DNA of 64,000 bases from Gliomastix tumulicola (lineage: Eukaryota > Ascomycota > Sordariomycetes > Hypocreales > Bionectriaceae), in assembly GCA_001599755.1 (NCBI GenBank), contig BCHX01000010.1, positions 387,120-451,119 of the forward strand. The letters are read 5' to 3'. A model generated the notes under the pieces. It was given only the letters and a program-made list of their open reading frames with translations, had not been told where the DNA came from and did no database searches. Shown here piece by piece: positions 21,134 to 31,757 of this stretch (position 1 is the stretch's first letter; every line of letters begins with the position of its first letter). A program made the position numbers and the translations under genes.

Positions 21134-21554
21134 GCGGTGCTCCAATCATCAAATTCTCTCCAATGTGGGCGATTCTAGGACATACGACGGTTCCCACGAC
21201 CGCCGCGTATATGAGGTCGACATGGCATTTCTATCATGGGGAGGATGTAGCCTTCTGGAGGTGAGGACAGTCGGGGTGCCGAGGGGCGAGCTGCGGAGAA
21301 CGGCGGCTCGATCGCTGCAGGCCGTCCTCGCGAGGGGTTCATCAGAACGATCTACGGGACGCAACCACACAGACTTTAAACGGGCTGAGACGGACAATGC
21401 ACAATGCTAGGTTTCAGCCCTACCTAAATCAAATAAACGAGCACGGACCGGACGGGTGGAGCAGGGGAGGAAGGTGACCATCGACAGGAAAGTATATCTT
21501 TGAGGGAAACTAGAGACGTACTACTGTACCAAGGCGTATCGAATCAATTTAAGT

Positions 21555-21730
21555 CAAGAAGCACACAGCAGGGACAAAGAAGCTCTTCAGTCAGCATCGA
21601 AGGAAGAGACCGCTGCGGGCTTCCAGCGCTGGCTGCAAGACCTGCCACCGAACACTCTGGTCGTCTACTCGGACGTATCAGGACGGCAAGTCGATCTACC
21701 GAGGCTGCGGCCGTCTCGGCCCGGCTGAAG
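21555..21730 (+). mobile_element. LINE A ORF2 relic (RNase H start)
   Basis: It matches LINE A 40344-40560: CAGCAGGGACAAAGAAG, CAGCATCGAAGGAAGAGACC, GGCTTCCAGCGCTGGCTGCA and TGGTCGTCTACTCGGAC, then after a deletion GGCTGCGGCCGTCTCGGCCC. It ends exactly where the second 353-bp repeat begins. It is truncated at both ends and non-functional. Confidence 0.9.
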
Positions 21731-21731
21731 G

Positions 21732-22085
21732 ATGAATCATGATGAGAGAAAATTCCAAAGCCGCCATCTCTTGCCCCTGAGCACTGGTAACATTAAGGGA
21801 AGCATATGTCCGATCACGTGGTCGAAAATAACCCCTGTATGGAGGTGTAAAGACATGGTTGTCTCAATCATGTTTCCCGTACCAAGGTAACGCATGTAGT
21901 CAAGATAGTTCGATATTCAGGAGCAATCGGAATAGTAGCGTTCATGGTCTTCATCTTTCTCGCGATGTAAAGACAGCATGCACAGATGCGTAAGTATACG
22001 GCGTGGACAAGCACCCCGACTCAGTTCTGACCTGTGATTGGTCGGGCCCATTACTTACCTGATTTGGTGACCGCAAAATTCAAAA
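21732..22085 (+). repeat. 353-bp dispersed direct repeat, copy 2
   Basis: Colinear with 19199-19551 with scattered substitutions and small indels. It abuts the LINE A relic without a spacer, so this copy is part of a chimeric junction. Confidence 0.9.
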
Positions 22086-22742
22086 GGGTTTAGTTTTGAC
22101 CGCTAAAATCTGATTGGCCAGAGCGCCGCGAAGCGACGACGAGGTCGGCAACTTGCCATCACAATATCACGACAGCAGGGACGAGACATGAGAAAATAAA
22201 TTGTTGAAAAGCTTATCAAGACCGTAGAGTATCCAGAAATGCTGCTCTTATATATTTTATCGCATGTTGTCGATCTGGTTTGAAGCGGTATATACCCAAT
22301 AGTGGTGCGGATGGATCCAATACGCCCCCTGGTGCGCCTAGCAGTGCGCCTGATGCGATGTCTAATAAGCCTAAAAGGCCTTGGCCGATGTCCGCTCCTT
22401 CTGCGAACGAGAAGTTCTTAGATTGCACGTATTTCGGCCAACTTCACTCGTCACCGCCTAGGTGATGGGGCAATCCCCGAAAATGTGGCCCTATACGCTG
22501 ACGAGTAACCATGGTGGCGCAAGTGGCGCATCCGAGAAGCTCCAGATCAGACACGTAAGTGGGGCGATGTGCCCCTGGAGGATTGGCTGTGGTCTGGCTA
22601 CTAGAAGAAGAGCTCCCTGTTGGTGCATGCTAAACCCGGCCCCCCGAGATGCGTTCGGGGTATGCAAATTCGACACCGAATTTGGCTCCCTGCTTGGCTG
22701 TCGAATAAACTCATGCCAGCGAGTGGAAGCCCACTCTACTTT
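22086..22742. other. intergenic, no recognisable gene
   Basis: Nothing is recognised. A 70-codon - frame at 22216-22428 has Gly/Ala-rich composition but no motif. Confidence 0.4.
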
Positions 22743-22764
22743 TGATTTTGTACTTGTCTACTAG
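22743..22764. repeat. 22-bp direct repeat flanking a LINE stub, left copy
   Basis: The sequence beginning TGATTTTGTACTTG and ending TCTACTAG is repeated exactly at 22836-22857. It is the likely target duplication of the stub between them, although its first base could belong to the tail. Confidence 0.8.
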
Positions 22765-22835
22765 GCCAAACCCCGCTTTCGGGCATGGCTGCTGGGAAAG
22801 GGCGGCTGCAACCGAGTAGGAATTGAACCTGAACC
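22765..22835 (+). mobile_element. 71-bp LINE B 3' stub
   Basis: It matches the last 70 bp of LINE B (60866-60937): CCAAACCCCGCTT-CGGGCAT, GCTGCTGGGAAAGGGCGGCT, AACCGAGTAGGAATTG and the GAACCT tail. It is an extremely 5'-truncated insertion between 22-bp direct repeats. Confidence 0.88.
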
Positions 22836-22857
22836 TGATTTTGTACTTGTCTACTAG
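22836..22857. repeat. 22-bp direct repeat flanking a LINE stub, right copy
   Basis: Identical to 22743-22764. It follows the GAACCT tail. Confidence 0.8.
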
Positions 22858-22891
22858 CAACTACTCTCCCCAAATCTACTCCCTCCTTGAT

Positions 22892-24021
22892 TTACTTGGC
22901 GATATAGAGTTGGCCACGAGTGAGATGCGCTCTTGTGAGCCTGTTCTCTGCGTCGAAGTGCTCGTCAGATGTCACAATAAGCACTTCTGCAAAAGCGCGT
23001 GCATATGTGCCGTCCGGATAGCTGTTGAGGCATATTCCCACCGACTCGCTAGCAGTCGAAGTTCCACCTGTCGGTAGACTCCATGTGTGATGAAGAGGCA
23101 TGAAGAAGAGGCCTGGGCATATCTGCTTGAGAGTGGTCTCGATCCTGAGCCCCTTGTTGGTCAGGGCAAACTCAGCGATTGCTTCACCGTATCTCGAGGC
23201 CATTATTCTGTGACCGTGTACGAAATCCCTAGGGTGCCGGGCGAGAACTCCTCTGGGCCCAGTACGGGAGACATAGCTCGGAACTGAGGAATCACGCATT
23301 GGACAGTCCCTTGAGGAGGTTTGCCACGCGAAGATGGACGCGTCGTTGCTCCCTTTTATGAGTTCCTCCTGGAGTCGACTAAAAGCGCCATCCTCCTCGC
23401 CATAGAGCACAGGCATGTTGATGTTGAATATGCCCAGCAGGGAGTAAGCCATGTCTTCAGGGCGCGTTGTGGTACGGCCGGAAGCCCATGACATTCTCAT
23501 GGCGATGGGGTACGAAGTCAACAATGACTGGACCGAGAGTGGCAACAGCCTATTCATTAAGACCTTCAATGGAATATTGGTTCTTCGCGAAATTTGATCG
23601 GACAGGTCGTTCCGATTGCCGATCAAGGTCCAGTCCTGATCGAAGAACTGCAGAGCTGACGGAGCAATAAGCTCCTGCAGGGTCCAGCCTCTCTCAAACC
23701 AGCGGCAACCGGTGATATCTGGCCGGCGTTGGCTGGAATGCGCGCGGTGTTCGATCGGTAACTTGAAATCGGCCAGATAGACGAAGCAGACCTCGGCCTG
23801 TGCATATATGTCGAACATGGAGTTGATATTCTCCTGCAGCTCCGCGCTGCTGTTCTTGTCGATGCAGCAGGTGTCGATCCAGGCGAATCTCAGGCCGGCA
23901 GAGTTAGCCTTCTGGCATGTCTCCTTGATCTTATTCCATCCCGTTCTGCTTTCCCTGGCGTATGGAGCTTTTATGTCCTCAAAAGAGACCTCATCATCTG
24001 TCCATGCCAGTTCCGAAACCT
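22892..24021 (-). CDS. HET-domain protein (HET-E-like), 5' end unresolved
   Basis: The open frame from 24021 to 22892 carries most of a HET domain and its usual extension: DDEVSFEDIKAPYARESRTG, WNKIKETCQKANSAGLRFAW, IDTCCIDKNSSAELQENINS, VCFVYLADF, WFERGWTLQELIAP, FFDQDWTLIGNRNDL, MRMSWASGRTTTRPEDMAYS, LLGIFNINMPVLYGEEDGAF and RLQEELIKGSNDASIFAW. These proteins act in vegetative incompatibility. A plausible acceptor (CCCGCAG) lies at 24022-24028. The expected first block (MRLL...YAILSHTW) is not readable upstream: the sequence near 24120 resembles MRL but hits a stop, so the N-terminus is degenerate or on an exon I cannot place. The C-terminal 100 residues are unassigned. An internal ATG at 23818 exists, but it would drop the catalytic-like WIDTCCID block. 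Confidence 0.8.
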
Positions 24022-25319
24022 CTGCGGGTCAAAAGTGCGAACCATTCTATTCAATCAACTGAATGACTCAGTGTTGTTACTTCCAATCGCGAGGTTCTGT
24101 GACTGTGGCCACCCTTATGCAAGGCGCATTTCCAGGCGCTAGGTTCTAGCAGCAACCATGAACTAACAACCATCTGGCTCATGCCGTCACAATTATCTCA
24201 CACGTAGTCATGCAAATTTGGATACAACAAGAAGCGCGTATATGTATGGTCCGGCGGCGTATGCCATATGCCAGTCGGCCTGTTCCGCCAGTCTTGTGGC
24301 TGGGCCGGGCGCCCCTGCGGCTTATGCGGCCTGCCAGGCCGCTTGCGCAGCGTTGCTAGCTTCACCGTGCCCATAGGCGTGCTAGGTATGTTCCAACCAG
24401 GATCAATGATGCATATGGACATCGGATAACATTTCACCGCAGCCTGGCTTCTTGTGACGAGCGGGATGGTCTGGCGTTCAGGGTAGTTGGATTAGGTTCG
24501 AATATTCTTATGTTCTCGGAACAGTGGAATGTCTTGACTGTGCGCTTGGTAGTCACAGCGAGTGAGTCGATAGTATCAGTAAAGCTGAAGCGGATGATGA
24601 TGAGCAAAGGATGCTCTGACTGAGCTGCTTTGTTGATAGCCGCGCAAGGAGGTCTAGTTTTCCCCGCTATGACCGACACCTGACGGCACTAAGACAAGTG
24701 AATGACGCCTAAATCGCGTCCCAATTTGCGCCCAACCCCACAGCGTATGAATGAATGAATGAAGTTTATTACGCCCGGAGGGTTCATCTCATAGGGCCAA
24801 GTGCGTTTAGCTACGTACACTTCGACACTCGATCCGCATCTCCCAGAAGCCCCACTTTCGTCATCCGCTTATTCTCGCATCACTTGACTCTGTGACAGGC
24901 CACCTTGAAGGCCAACTTCTCCAAGTGTTCAGCATCCTATCGGCAGCAGCTGAAGCTCGGTCTGTCAGCTTGAGGCTGTAGTCAGTTAGTATTTCGTTGA
25001 CCGATATGGTCCAAGTCTGCTGTTGGTTAGTACGTCATCCTGCCCAATTGGTGTCCAGTCTCTTTGTGTCCATCGCAAACCCAATCGCCGCCCGTACTGC
25101 CTGCAGGTTAGGTGCCCATTTCGGGCCGTCTGACGCTGCCTTTCCTCCCACGAAGAACGAGAGGTTACCCATCTTTGTCTGCCCGACTTGTCGCATAGTT
25201 TCATGATCAGTCCAGGGTCGCCATACAAAATTTGGGGCGCCCCTGTCGAACGCACGGGCGAAAACCATGTAATTTAATACATTACCACACACCCTTTGTA
25301 CAGTAGGGTGTCGCAGGCG
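24022..25319. other. intergenic, no supported gene
   Basis: It contains a short TGAA microsatellite near 24747. On the - strand an 85-codon frame (25035-25292, RPWTDHETMRQVGQTKMG) is open but unrecognised. Nothing else is seen. Confidence 0.4.
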
Positions 25320-26385
25320 TGGGCGTAGGATACTGGTGAATTAAGGTTCGCCAGGGCCCATGCTGGCCAAGATACTGGTGGACTGCGCTGAGCTGGGGCC
25401 CATGTAGGTCCTGGCACCGACTGACCATGCTAGACAAGGGTCCCTGCTCATGACAGCCAGGCTAAACCAGGGTCCCTACATGGCCAGAGTTCTAGTTCAC
25501 CAAGCTAGGCCAGGGCCCATGTCAGCACAAAAACTCGTCGCTTGAGCTAGGCTAGGGTCCCTGTCATACCAGGACGCCACTCAATCGGGCTAAGCAAGGG
25601 TCCCTGCAAGCCACAAAGCTAATTGATGAATCTAGTCCGGGGCTCATGTACGTTTACCCACCAGCCGCTTACGCTAGACAAGGGCCCATGCCCAAGACGA
25701 CCGATCTAAGCCAGGGCCCATGTAATCTAAGGCATTAGTGGATGGAGCTAGACTAAGGCCCATGTAAGGCCAAGACGCCAGTGAGCGGAGCCAAGCCAGG
25801 GTCCCTGTCAGGTACATCACTAGCGAATTCAGCTAGACCAGAGCCCCTGAGCTCATTAAATAAGCTAGTCCGGGGCCCATGGTAACCCAGGACGGGGGTC
25901 AACGAAGCTAGCCAAGGGCCCCTGTAAGCCAGGACACCAGCCAACCGAGCCAAGCCAGGGCCCCTGTCAGCCACATCACTAGCGAATTCAGCCAGACCAG
26001 GGCTCCTGCACGCCAGCACGCCCTTTGCCCACCCTGAGTCAGGGCCCCTGCAATAGCGAGGCACCCATCCAAGCCATCCCAGTAGCCAACGCCCGGGGAG
26101 CGAGCTAGATCAGAGCCCCCTGCCCAGGATAACTAGGCTATCCCAGGGCCCCTGCACGGCAAAGGTCCTTGTTCACCAAGCTAGGCCAGGGCCCATGCAA
26201 GTCACATCACTAGACAGCCAGACTAGGCCAGCGTCCCTGCACTACTAGGACACCCCTCCACCAAGCTAAGCAAGGGCCCCCGTACGCCAACACGCCCTTT
26301 CCCCGCCCTCAGCAAGGGCCCCTGCCACAGCTAATCCACCACCCACCCAAGCCATCCCCCCAGCCAACACCCCGACAAAGTACCC
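25320..26385. repeat. degenerate minisatellite, ~45-bp period
   Basis: Over about 1.05 kb a core like GCTAGNCCAGGGCCCATGT or CAAGGGTCCCTG recurs roughly every 40-50 bp, with variable spacers such as CACATCACTAGCGAATTCAG and CCAGGACACCA. I count around 20 units. The right edge grades into a C-rich, low-complexity stretch. It encodes nothing. Confidence 0.88.
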
Positions 26386-27584
26386 TTGCCCACACTTGCC
26401 TCATCCCTACCACCTCACCCACACCGCCCGTCACTCCCCCCCCCCTCGCCCTCCTGCTGTGTCCTCTACCCTCCCCCCAACACATCGTGCCCGCTGCACA
26501 CCACCCACTGACGGCCAGACCAACGCCAATCGAGTCTGCCCCAAGTCCTCACGGCCGGACCCCGCCAACAACACCCCCGCCATCACCCTCACAGTCCACC
26601 CCCGCTCTTTGCGCCGGACCCAGGAGGCTACGTCATGAGCCTCTCTACCCACCCAGCCATCTGTGCACGCCTCTAGAAGAGAGACTTTGCTTGCTTTGTT
26701 TTAGTATAGTTCTCCTGCGGCATGTAGCTGGGAGAGAGGTAGGTGTGCTTGTTCGTCTGCATATTTCTCGTCTAGCTGTTTTGGGTAGTCCCCTATAGGC
26801 ACACGACACGTCCTAAGCTACTCTTTCTAGTACTACTCTACGAGTCAACCAGGGGCATTACTATACAGAGCGGTGGCCATGAGCGACAACTGTTGAGTCT
26901 GTTTGTTGCGGCTTGGTCACCCGTAGCCCTATATAAGCGTTATAGGCACACCCTTGATTGCTCAGTCATCGATCAAGGCTCAATCTTTTGCCCAAGTGGC
27001 ATAGTGGAATGTGCCTCCACTACTGTACGAACCCCAGGCTAGCTGGATTCGTAACACTGTTCCAGGAATGAGGCAGAGGAGCTTATATTTGAGTTGCCCT
27101 CGGGGCTACAGCATTTGTCTTCCGGGGCCACATAAGCGACAAGCCCGGCCCTCAATCCCATTGACTAACGAAGTAGAGATTAGGCTGGAATGTTCAATCA
27201 GGAAAACCACTCCAAGCTTTCTCAACGTGGGTCGAATGTGCTTCACATAAGTATGTACCAAGAATATGCGTATCGGCGTAGAGACGGCGCCGTCCAGCGC
27301 GTCCTCCATATAATGAAGGGCACTCAAGACATCTCACACGCCACCGAGAATCTAGTGTATTTGCTCCATCTCAAAGAAATGAACGAAAGAATAGTCATGT
27401 CAAAAGCCCTACATAGCTGGCTAAGCACGACACCTAGGTACAGATCATCCCATCTCGTCTCACTCATCATCCGCTTAACCTCCGTGTACCTGCATCTGAA
27501 AAAGCCCTTCCCGGCGGACTGGCGGGCTTTATCGAAGTCTGATCGCCGAGTCCCAGCCAGGTAGCGATACAGGCCTTCAGTCAA
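26386..27584. other. intergenic, C-rich then unique sequence
   Basis: 26386-26640 is C-rich and low in complexity. A TATATAAG block at 26930-26937 and an A-box-like TGGCATAGTGG near 26997 are present, but no gene, LTR pair or tRNA could be built around them. Confidence 0.4.
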
Positions 27585-28846
27585 TTATCTCTTCTTGCCG
27601 ACAACAGTCTCCCCGCCCATATCTAATCCCAAAGTTACGTCGACAACCTTGTCAAGAGCTCCATACTTACGCTTGTTTATCCTATTTACCGACACGGGCT
27701 TCTCATTATCCATCCAAGTCTCCATCAAGCCGGGATCAAACGAGCCGACAATGTCCTGCCCCAGCGCCTTGCCCAGCCGTTCCCAAAGACCCAGAATAGG
27801 CCAGAACGGCACGTCTGTGTACTCAATCTTCATCCCGGGTAACTCCCCCAGACCCGCAATAGAGTTCCCTGGCGTGCTGAAAGGATCATGAAATCGTGAT
27901 AAGAACTCTCGCGTCACTGTTGCGGTATAGACGACAAACGCTGACTTCTCCGCATCTTCCATCAATATTCGGAGCTTGACATCCTGGAACCGGAGTGTCA
28001 TGTTCGTCTTCTCGTTCTTAAGGACATGCCGCTGAGCCATGGCGAGGAATATGCCTGCCAGGTAGGGATCTTCGTCTCTATTCGTCGGTGACAGCTTCTT
28101 CAAGCGTAGCCTGTGTAGCCGTACCACGGGTTGATTGCCTTTGGGTCCTCGCTTGACCCGGAAGAGATTCTTGCGCACTAATGCGAGGTGCCTCTTTCCA
28201 ATATAGCATATCATTGGTAGGCTCGTAGGATATGGCTTGGTTGCGGTGCTGTGGGACGTGTACGGAGACGTCGGGGTGCCCAGCATCGGGAAATTTCAGA
28301 TAAGTGGTGCGCGCACAGCAGCGCGGTTTTCTTGGCCCCAAAGTGGAGGTCCATCTCTGGTAGCATACAAGAACTCCGGAACGCGTTCGGCCAAAGCTGT
28401 GACATGATGGCCTTGACAGGTATCGAGTTCTGTACGGACTGCCAGGATGGAGGCGCGAGGAGCTTGCTAAGGGAATCGCTCAGAATCCGGATTGCGGGGG
28501 ACGGTTTAAGATGACCTTTGGATGGCGGCCAGCCGACCATCGCGATCGGTACTGGCGTATCGCACGGTGGGAGTTGCTCAAACCGGATATTTAGGAGATC
28601 CAGGTGCTGATCTGTCCAGAAGATAGGCCGTACGAAGAGCGATGTGTTGGCATGCTGGTGCATTATGTCGTATAGTGAGTTTTCAGTCGGCTGATGCATC
28701 CTCTTTTCCGTCGCCTCTTGCTGATATCTGCTGTGATATCTGGTCGTAAAGGGCGGCGAGGTGGTAGCGAGGAGGCGGGAAGACCGCGGACTACAGCCAG
28801 CGGTTGTGTCAATGTCGTTTTCAAGACGTCCGGAAGAACGAGGCAT
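27585..28846 (-). CDS. uncharacterised fungal protein, two frames with unclear junction
   Basis: Frame 1 runs from ATG 28846 (MPRSSGRLENDID) and is open to 28211. It includes LFVRPIFWTDQHLDLLNIRF, VGWPPSKGHLKPSPAIRIL and FGAKKTALLCAHHLSE. Frame 2, from about 28286 to 27585, reads MICYIGKRHLALVRKNLFRV, DEDPYLAGIFLAMAQRHV, FVVYTATVTREFLSRF and LPGMKIEYTDVPFWPI, and ends VVGKKR. The frames overlap by about 75 bp, so either an intron or a one-base shift lies near 28211-28290; I could not find a splice pair with matching phase. The second block has the feel of a conserved fungal protein of unknown function. It could be intact or a frameshifted pseudogene. Confidence 0.5.
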
Positions 28847-30228
28847 AGCTGTTGCGGTGAACCTTTGTCCCGAAACCGAAAGCTAGGTTAGTCGGATGCT
28901 GTCATTTACATCGCGGTCGAAGCGCGGGCGTGCCCGACTGACGGACTAACAGAGCACTGGACATCGATTAGTCCGCTGCACTTCTGGGATTTTGGCTGTG
29001 CCCATCCGTAATGTGTGACACTGAATGGCTGCTAGAAGAGCGTCGTGGACGCAAAGGAGCCGTACCTCTAGCGATTCTGACCAAAAGTCGCCCGCGAAGA
29101 ATGGGGACGGGAGTAAGGATCGCAAAGGAAGACTCGGCAGCGGAAGTTGGAATTGTCAAGGGCGGCTATGTTATGATGTAGAAGGTGAAGTTAGTCACCG
29201 AGAGTGATGTTGCAAATGGTATGAGTGAGTGGATTGCATGATTGTTCTTGTTGTTGTTGCAGTCTACCACTGGTTTGGGCGTTGCCTTCCTTAAGTACTG
29301 CTTCCTCTGTGGGTCAGTCAGTCTCAGTTGGGTGCCGCTGTTGACCCTCTGGCGTAACTAGCTTCATGCTCTAACAGAGAGTACTTCTCAGAGAGCGGAA
29401 GGGCGGCCTGATATGACTGTCTTGTTGGATGGAGGAAATCCGGGGGGGGGGGGCATGTGGTTCGCCACTGGCGCGAATCGTGCACGCCTTCACGTGACAC
29501 GCAGGCAACCATAAACTCGAACAGGAGACGCAAACCGCAAAGCGGCTTGCCCAAATGAGCCTTGAGGAACGAATTTTAACTCAGGGTGTTCGTAGAGAAG
29601 CATTTGGGATTTTTCCCCCACTCATCAAGCAATTGTCAGACACACACACACACACACTTACACAGCACCCTTGGGTACAAATAAATAGATTGACTAAACA
29701 TGCTTTCGGGCCACGATTACTGGTGCCCTAAGGGCTCTATTTATCCTTCTTATTGAGCAAGTGACCGGACCTCAATCGGAGGCTTGATTCGTGTTGATCT
29801 TCATGATCGCCAGAGGCATCAATGCTGTCTTAGGTGTCCCCTTCCTTCCGGAACATCAATTGTTTCTCCTCCGTTTGACAAGATCAAACCTGTGACAACT
29901 TCCGCGGACAACGTGTTAAAGGCACAGGGCCCCTGAGACTGCCTCTTTTTCACCCTGCAATATCCATAAGAAGGATGTAGGGCATAGTCACCTGCACCAT
30001 GCGAATGCTCGAATTAGAAAGAATGATGTGCAGCTTAATTAACTTTTGCTTAAATTGGAGGAAAACGGTAAGGGAGAACAACGGCAAAGGTTTAGCTGTC
30101 CCAGTAGCAATACAATATCAATCGAAGGAGCCACGCGGTTCACAGGGGAAAGCGAGCCAGGTGCACTTCAAAACAAAGATAACCAATGAGATCTGATAGG
30201 CAAAAAGTCTTCTTGGGTCGAACGCTGT
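28847..30228. other. intergenic with simple repeats
   Basis: It contains a G homopolymer run near 29443-29453 and an (AC)n microsatellite near 29641-29657. No gene is recognised. Confidence 0.45.
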
Positions 30229-31244
30229 CTACTCCGTGTCCGCATATTTTCTTGTTGGATGCCGGATGCGGTGCGGCCGAGTTCCACTGACAGGAGACTG
30301 GGGAGGCAGCGTGGTAGGACTAGACTCGCCAGGCTCAACAGTAACTGATATTGAGGCGGGAACGGGCGGTGTGATTTCCGGTGGGGTTGTATGTCCTTGT
30401 GTTGCTCGCTTGCTAGCAGGCTCGGAGATGCGCGGTCTCTTTGAGGGGGTGGACGGAGCTGCATGGCCGTCCCAGCGTGCTGATCGTTTTGAAGGCGTAG
30501 TTGCGGTCTGCGTCGGCGTGGTTGCGGCGGAGGCAGGTCTCGGCAGGTAGGCCAGGTCGAGGACGCGGAGGGCAAGATGGCCCGCATCCGTTGTGAGGCC
30601 AACGATCTTGGCAGTGACACTGAGGAACGCTCCTGGTGGAGGGATCTTTACTCTTTGCCAGCGCTTGGTGTTTTCCAGGAAGCAGGCGACTGAGAAAGGT
30701 ACCGGAGCAGCTCTTGAGGTGTCGTAGACAGACGTTTCGACGGCGAAGCGGCGGGGTTCCGAAGGATCAGTGGTGTCACCATCATGAGACGGCACAAAGC
30801 CAATAACGGTCACCATCGGACACCATTGTTCTGGCAAGTGGCGCCGATACTCGTCGAATTCGGACACGTCTCCCGGGTGTCTAGGAAGATTAGTCGAAGG
30901 CAAGGCCGGGTGTGGGACAGGATTCACCTCATCAAGCTCAGGGCCTGGACACAGATCTCCAGGGCACCGTCCGTAGACAAGGTGGCGGAGAATCGGCCGT
31001 CGGCATAGATGAAGGTGTTCGGAACGTAGAGCTCCTGCTCTTCTCGTGCCAGGTAGGCATGGATGCGGGTACGAATAGGCTCTACGTCGACGACAGGACT
31101 CGAGAAGCCATCTTCTTCGAAGATATTGACATCGGTCTGGATCTCGACGTAGTTGGGCGCGTTTTCCCGACTTGGATCCTCAGTGATGTTGTCTACGAAG
31201 TCTCGCAAGTGAATGGTATTCGAGAATGTCGATTGCCGCGACAT
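30229..31244 (-). CDS. Helitron-associated OB-fold-like protein
   Basis: Two exons, 31244-30928 and 30880-30229, separated by a 47-bp intron (donor GTGAAT, acceptor CTAG), join in phase 2 (LSLM-R-HPGDV) and give 322 aa without a stop. The N-terminal half reads MSRQSTFSNTIHLRDFVDNI, NYVEIQTDVNIFEEDGF, VVDVEPIRTRIHAYL, NTFIYADGRFSATL and then QWCPMVTVIGFVP. The middle has RFAVETSVYDTSRAAPVPFS, CFLENTKRW and PPPGAFLSVTAKIVG. The C-terminus is Pro/Thr/Ser-rich and basic. From memory, this protein type sits beside fungal Helitron Rep-helicase genes. The beta-rich pattern suggests an OB-fold/RPA-like single-strand binding role, which is inference. It is divergent from the truncated Rep gene starting 514 bp away. 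It appears intact while its partner is broken. Confidence 0.75.
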
Positions 31245-31304
31245 GGCGAACAGAGTTTGAAGGAATCATTGGAAGGTACCTCAACTCTCAGGCGGTGCGG
31301 ACGG

Positions 31305-31312
31305 TTTATATA
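31305..31312 (-). promoter_or_regulatory. TATA box of the OB-fold-like gene
   Basis: TATATAAA on the - strand lies 61 bp upstream of ATG 31244, in the divergent intergenic region, a plausible core-promoter position. Confidence 0.5.
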
Positions 31313-31757
31313 GGGGCTTAATTTCGAGTCTTAGGTGAGCCGGGCATGGTCGAGGGGTCAGGGTCTGCGACGAATGCCGTGTCGGGCCGTGTCGGAGGCA
31401 TGAACCTTATTATCCTTGCGGAATGATTGGTGAGGACGGCACTTACTCGATACCGAAGGTGTAAGAGGAGGTTGCTAGTGTGTCACAGCAAGAGGGTGCC
31501 GTGCTTGTATGTCAGTGTGGAAAGGCTCCGCGTCCGTGTTGAGAAGGCGGAGCCAGGGATTGTCAAAAGCTCAAGGCCGAATGCAGGGACTTTTGGCTCA
31601 GTTCGGAGTAAGGGATGAGGGTCAGGCATCGGGGAGTGGGCAGTGACGAGGGGGGAAATGCGCCGATAGCTGCACACTGTCTCCGGGGCCAAGCATTCTG
31701 TCTTCTTTCAGCAACACAGATCTACTCAGACAAGAGAGGTGGCAACAGTGCGTCGTC

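Noticed and set aside
26921..26960. TATATAAG block suggesting an LTR promoter
   Set aside because: No matching second LTR, primer binding site or polyprotein nearby.
26997..27060. tRNA-like stretch with TGGCATAGTGG resembling an A box
   Set aside because: No B box with correct spacing and no cloverleaf could be drawn.
29641..29660. (AC)n run considered as a LINE tail
   Set aside because: No LINE 3' sequence precedes it and no target duplication was found.
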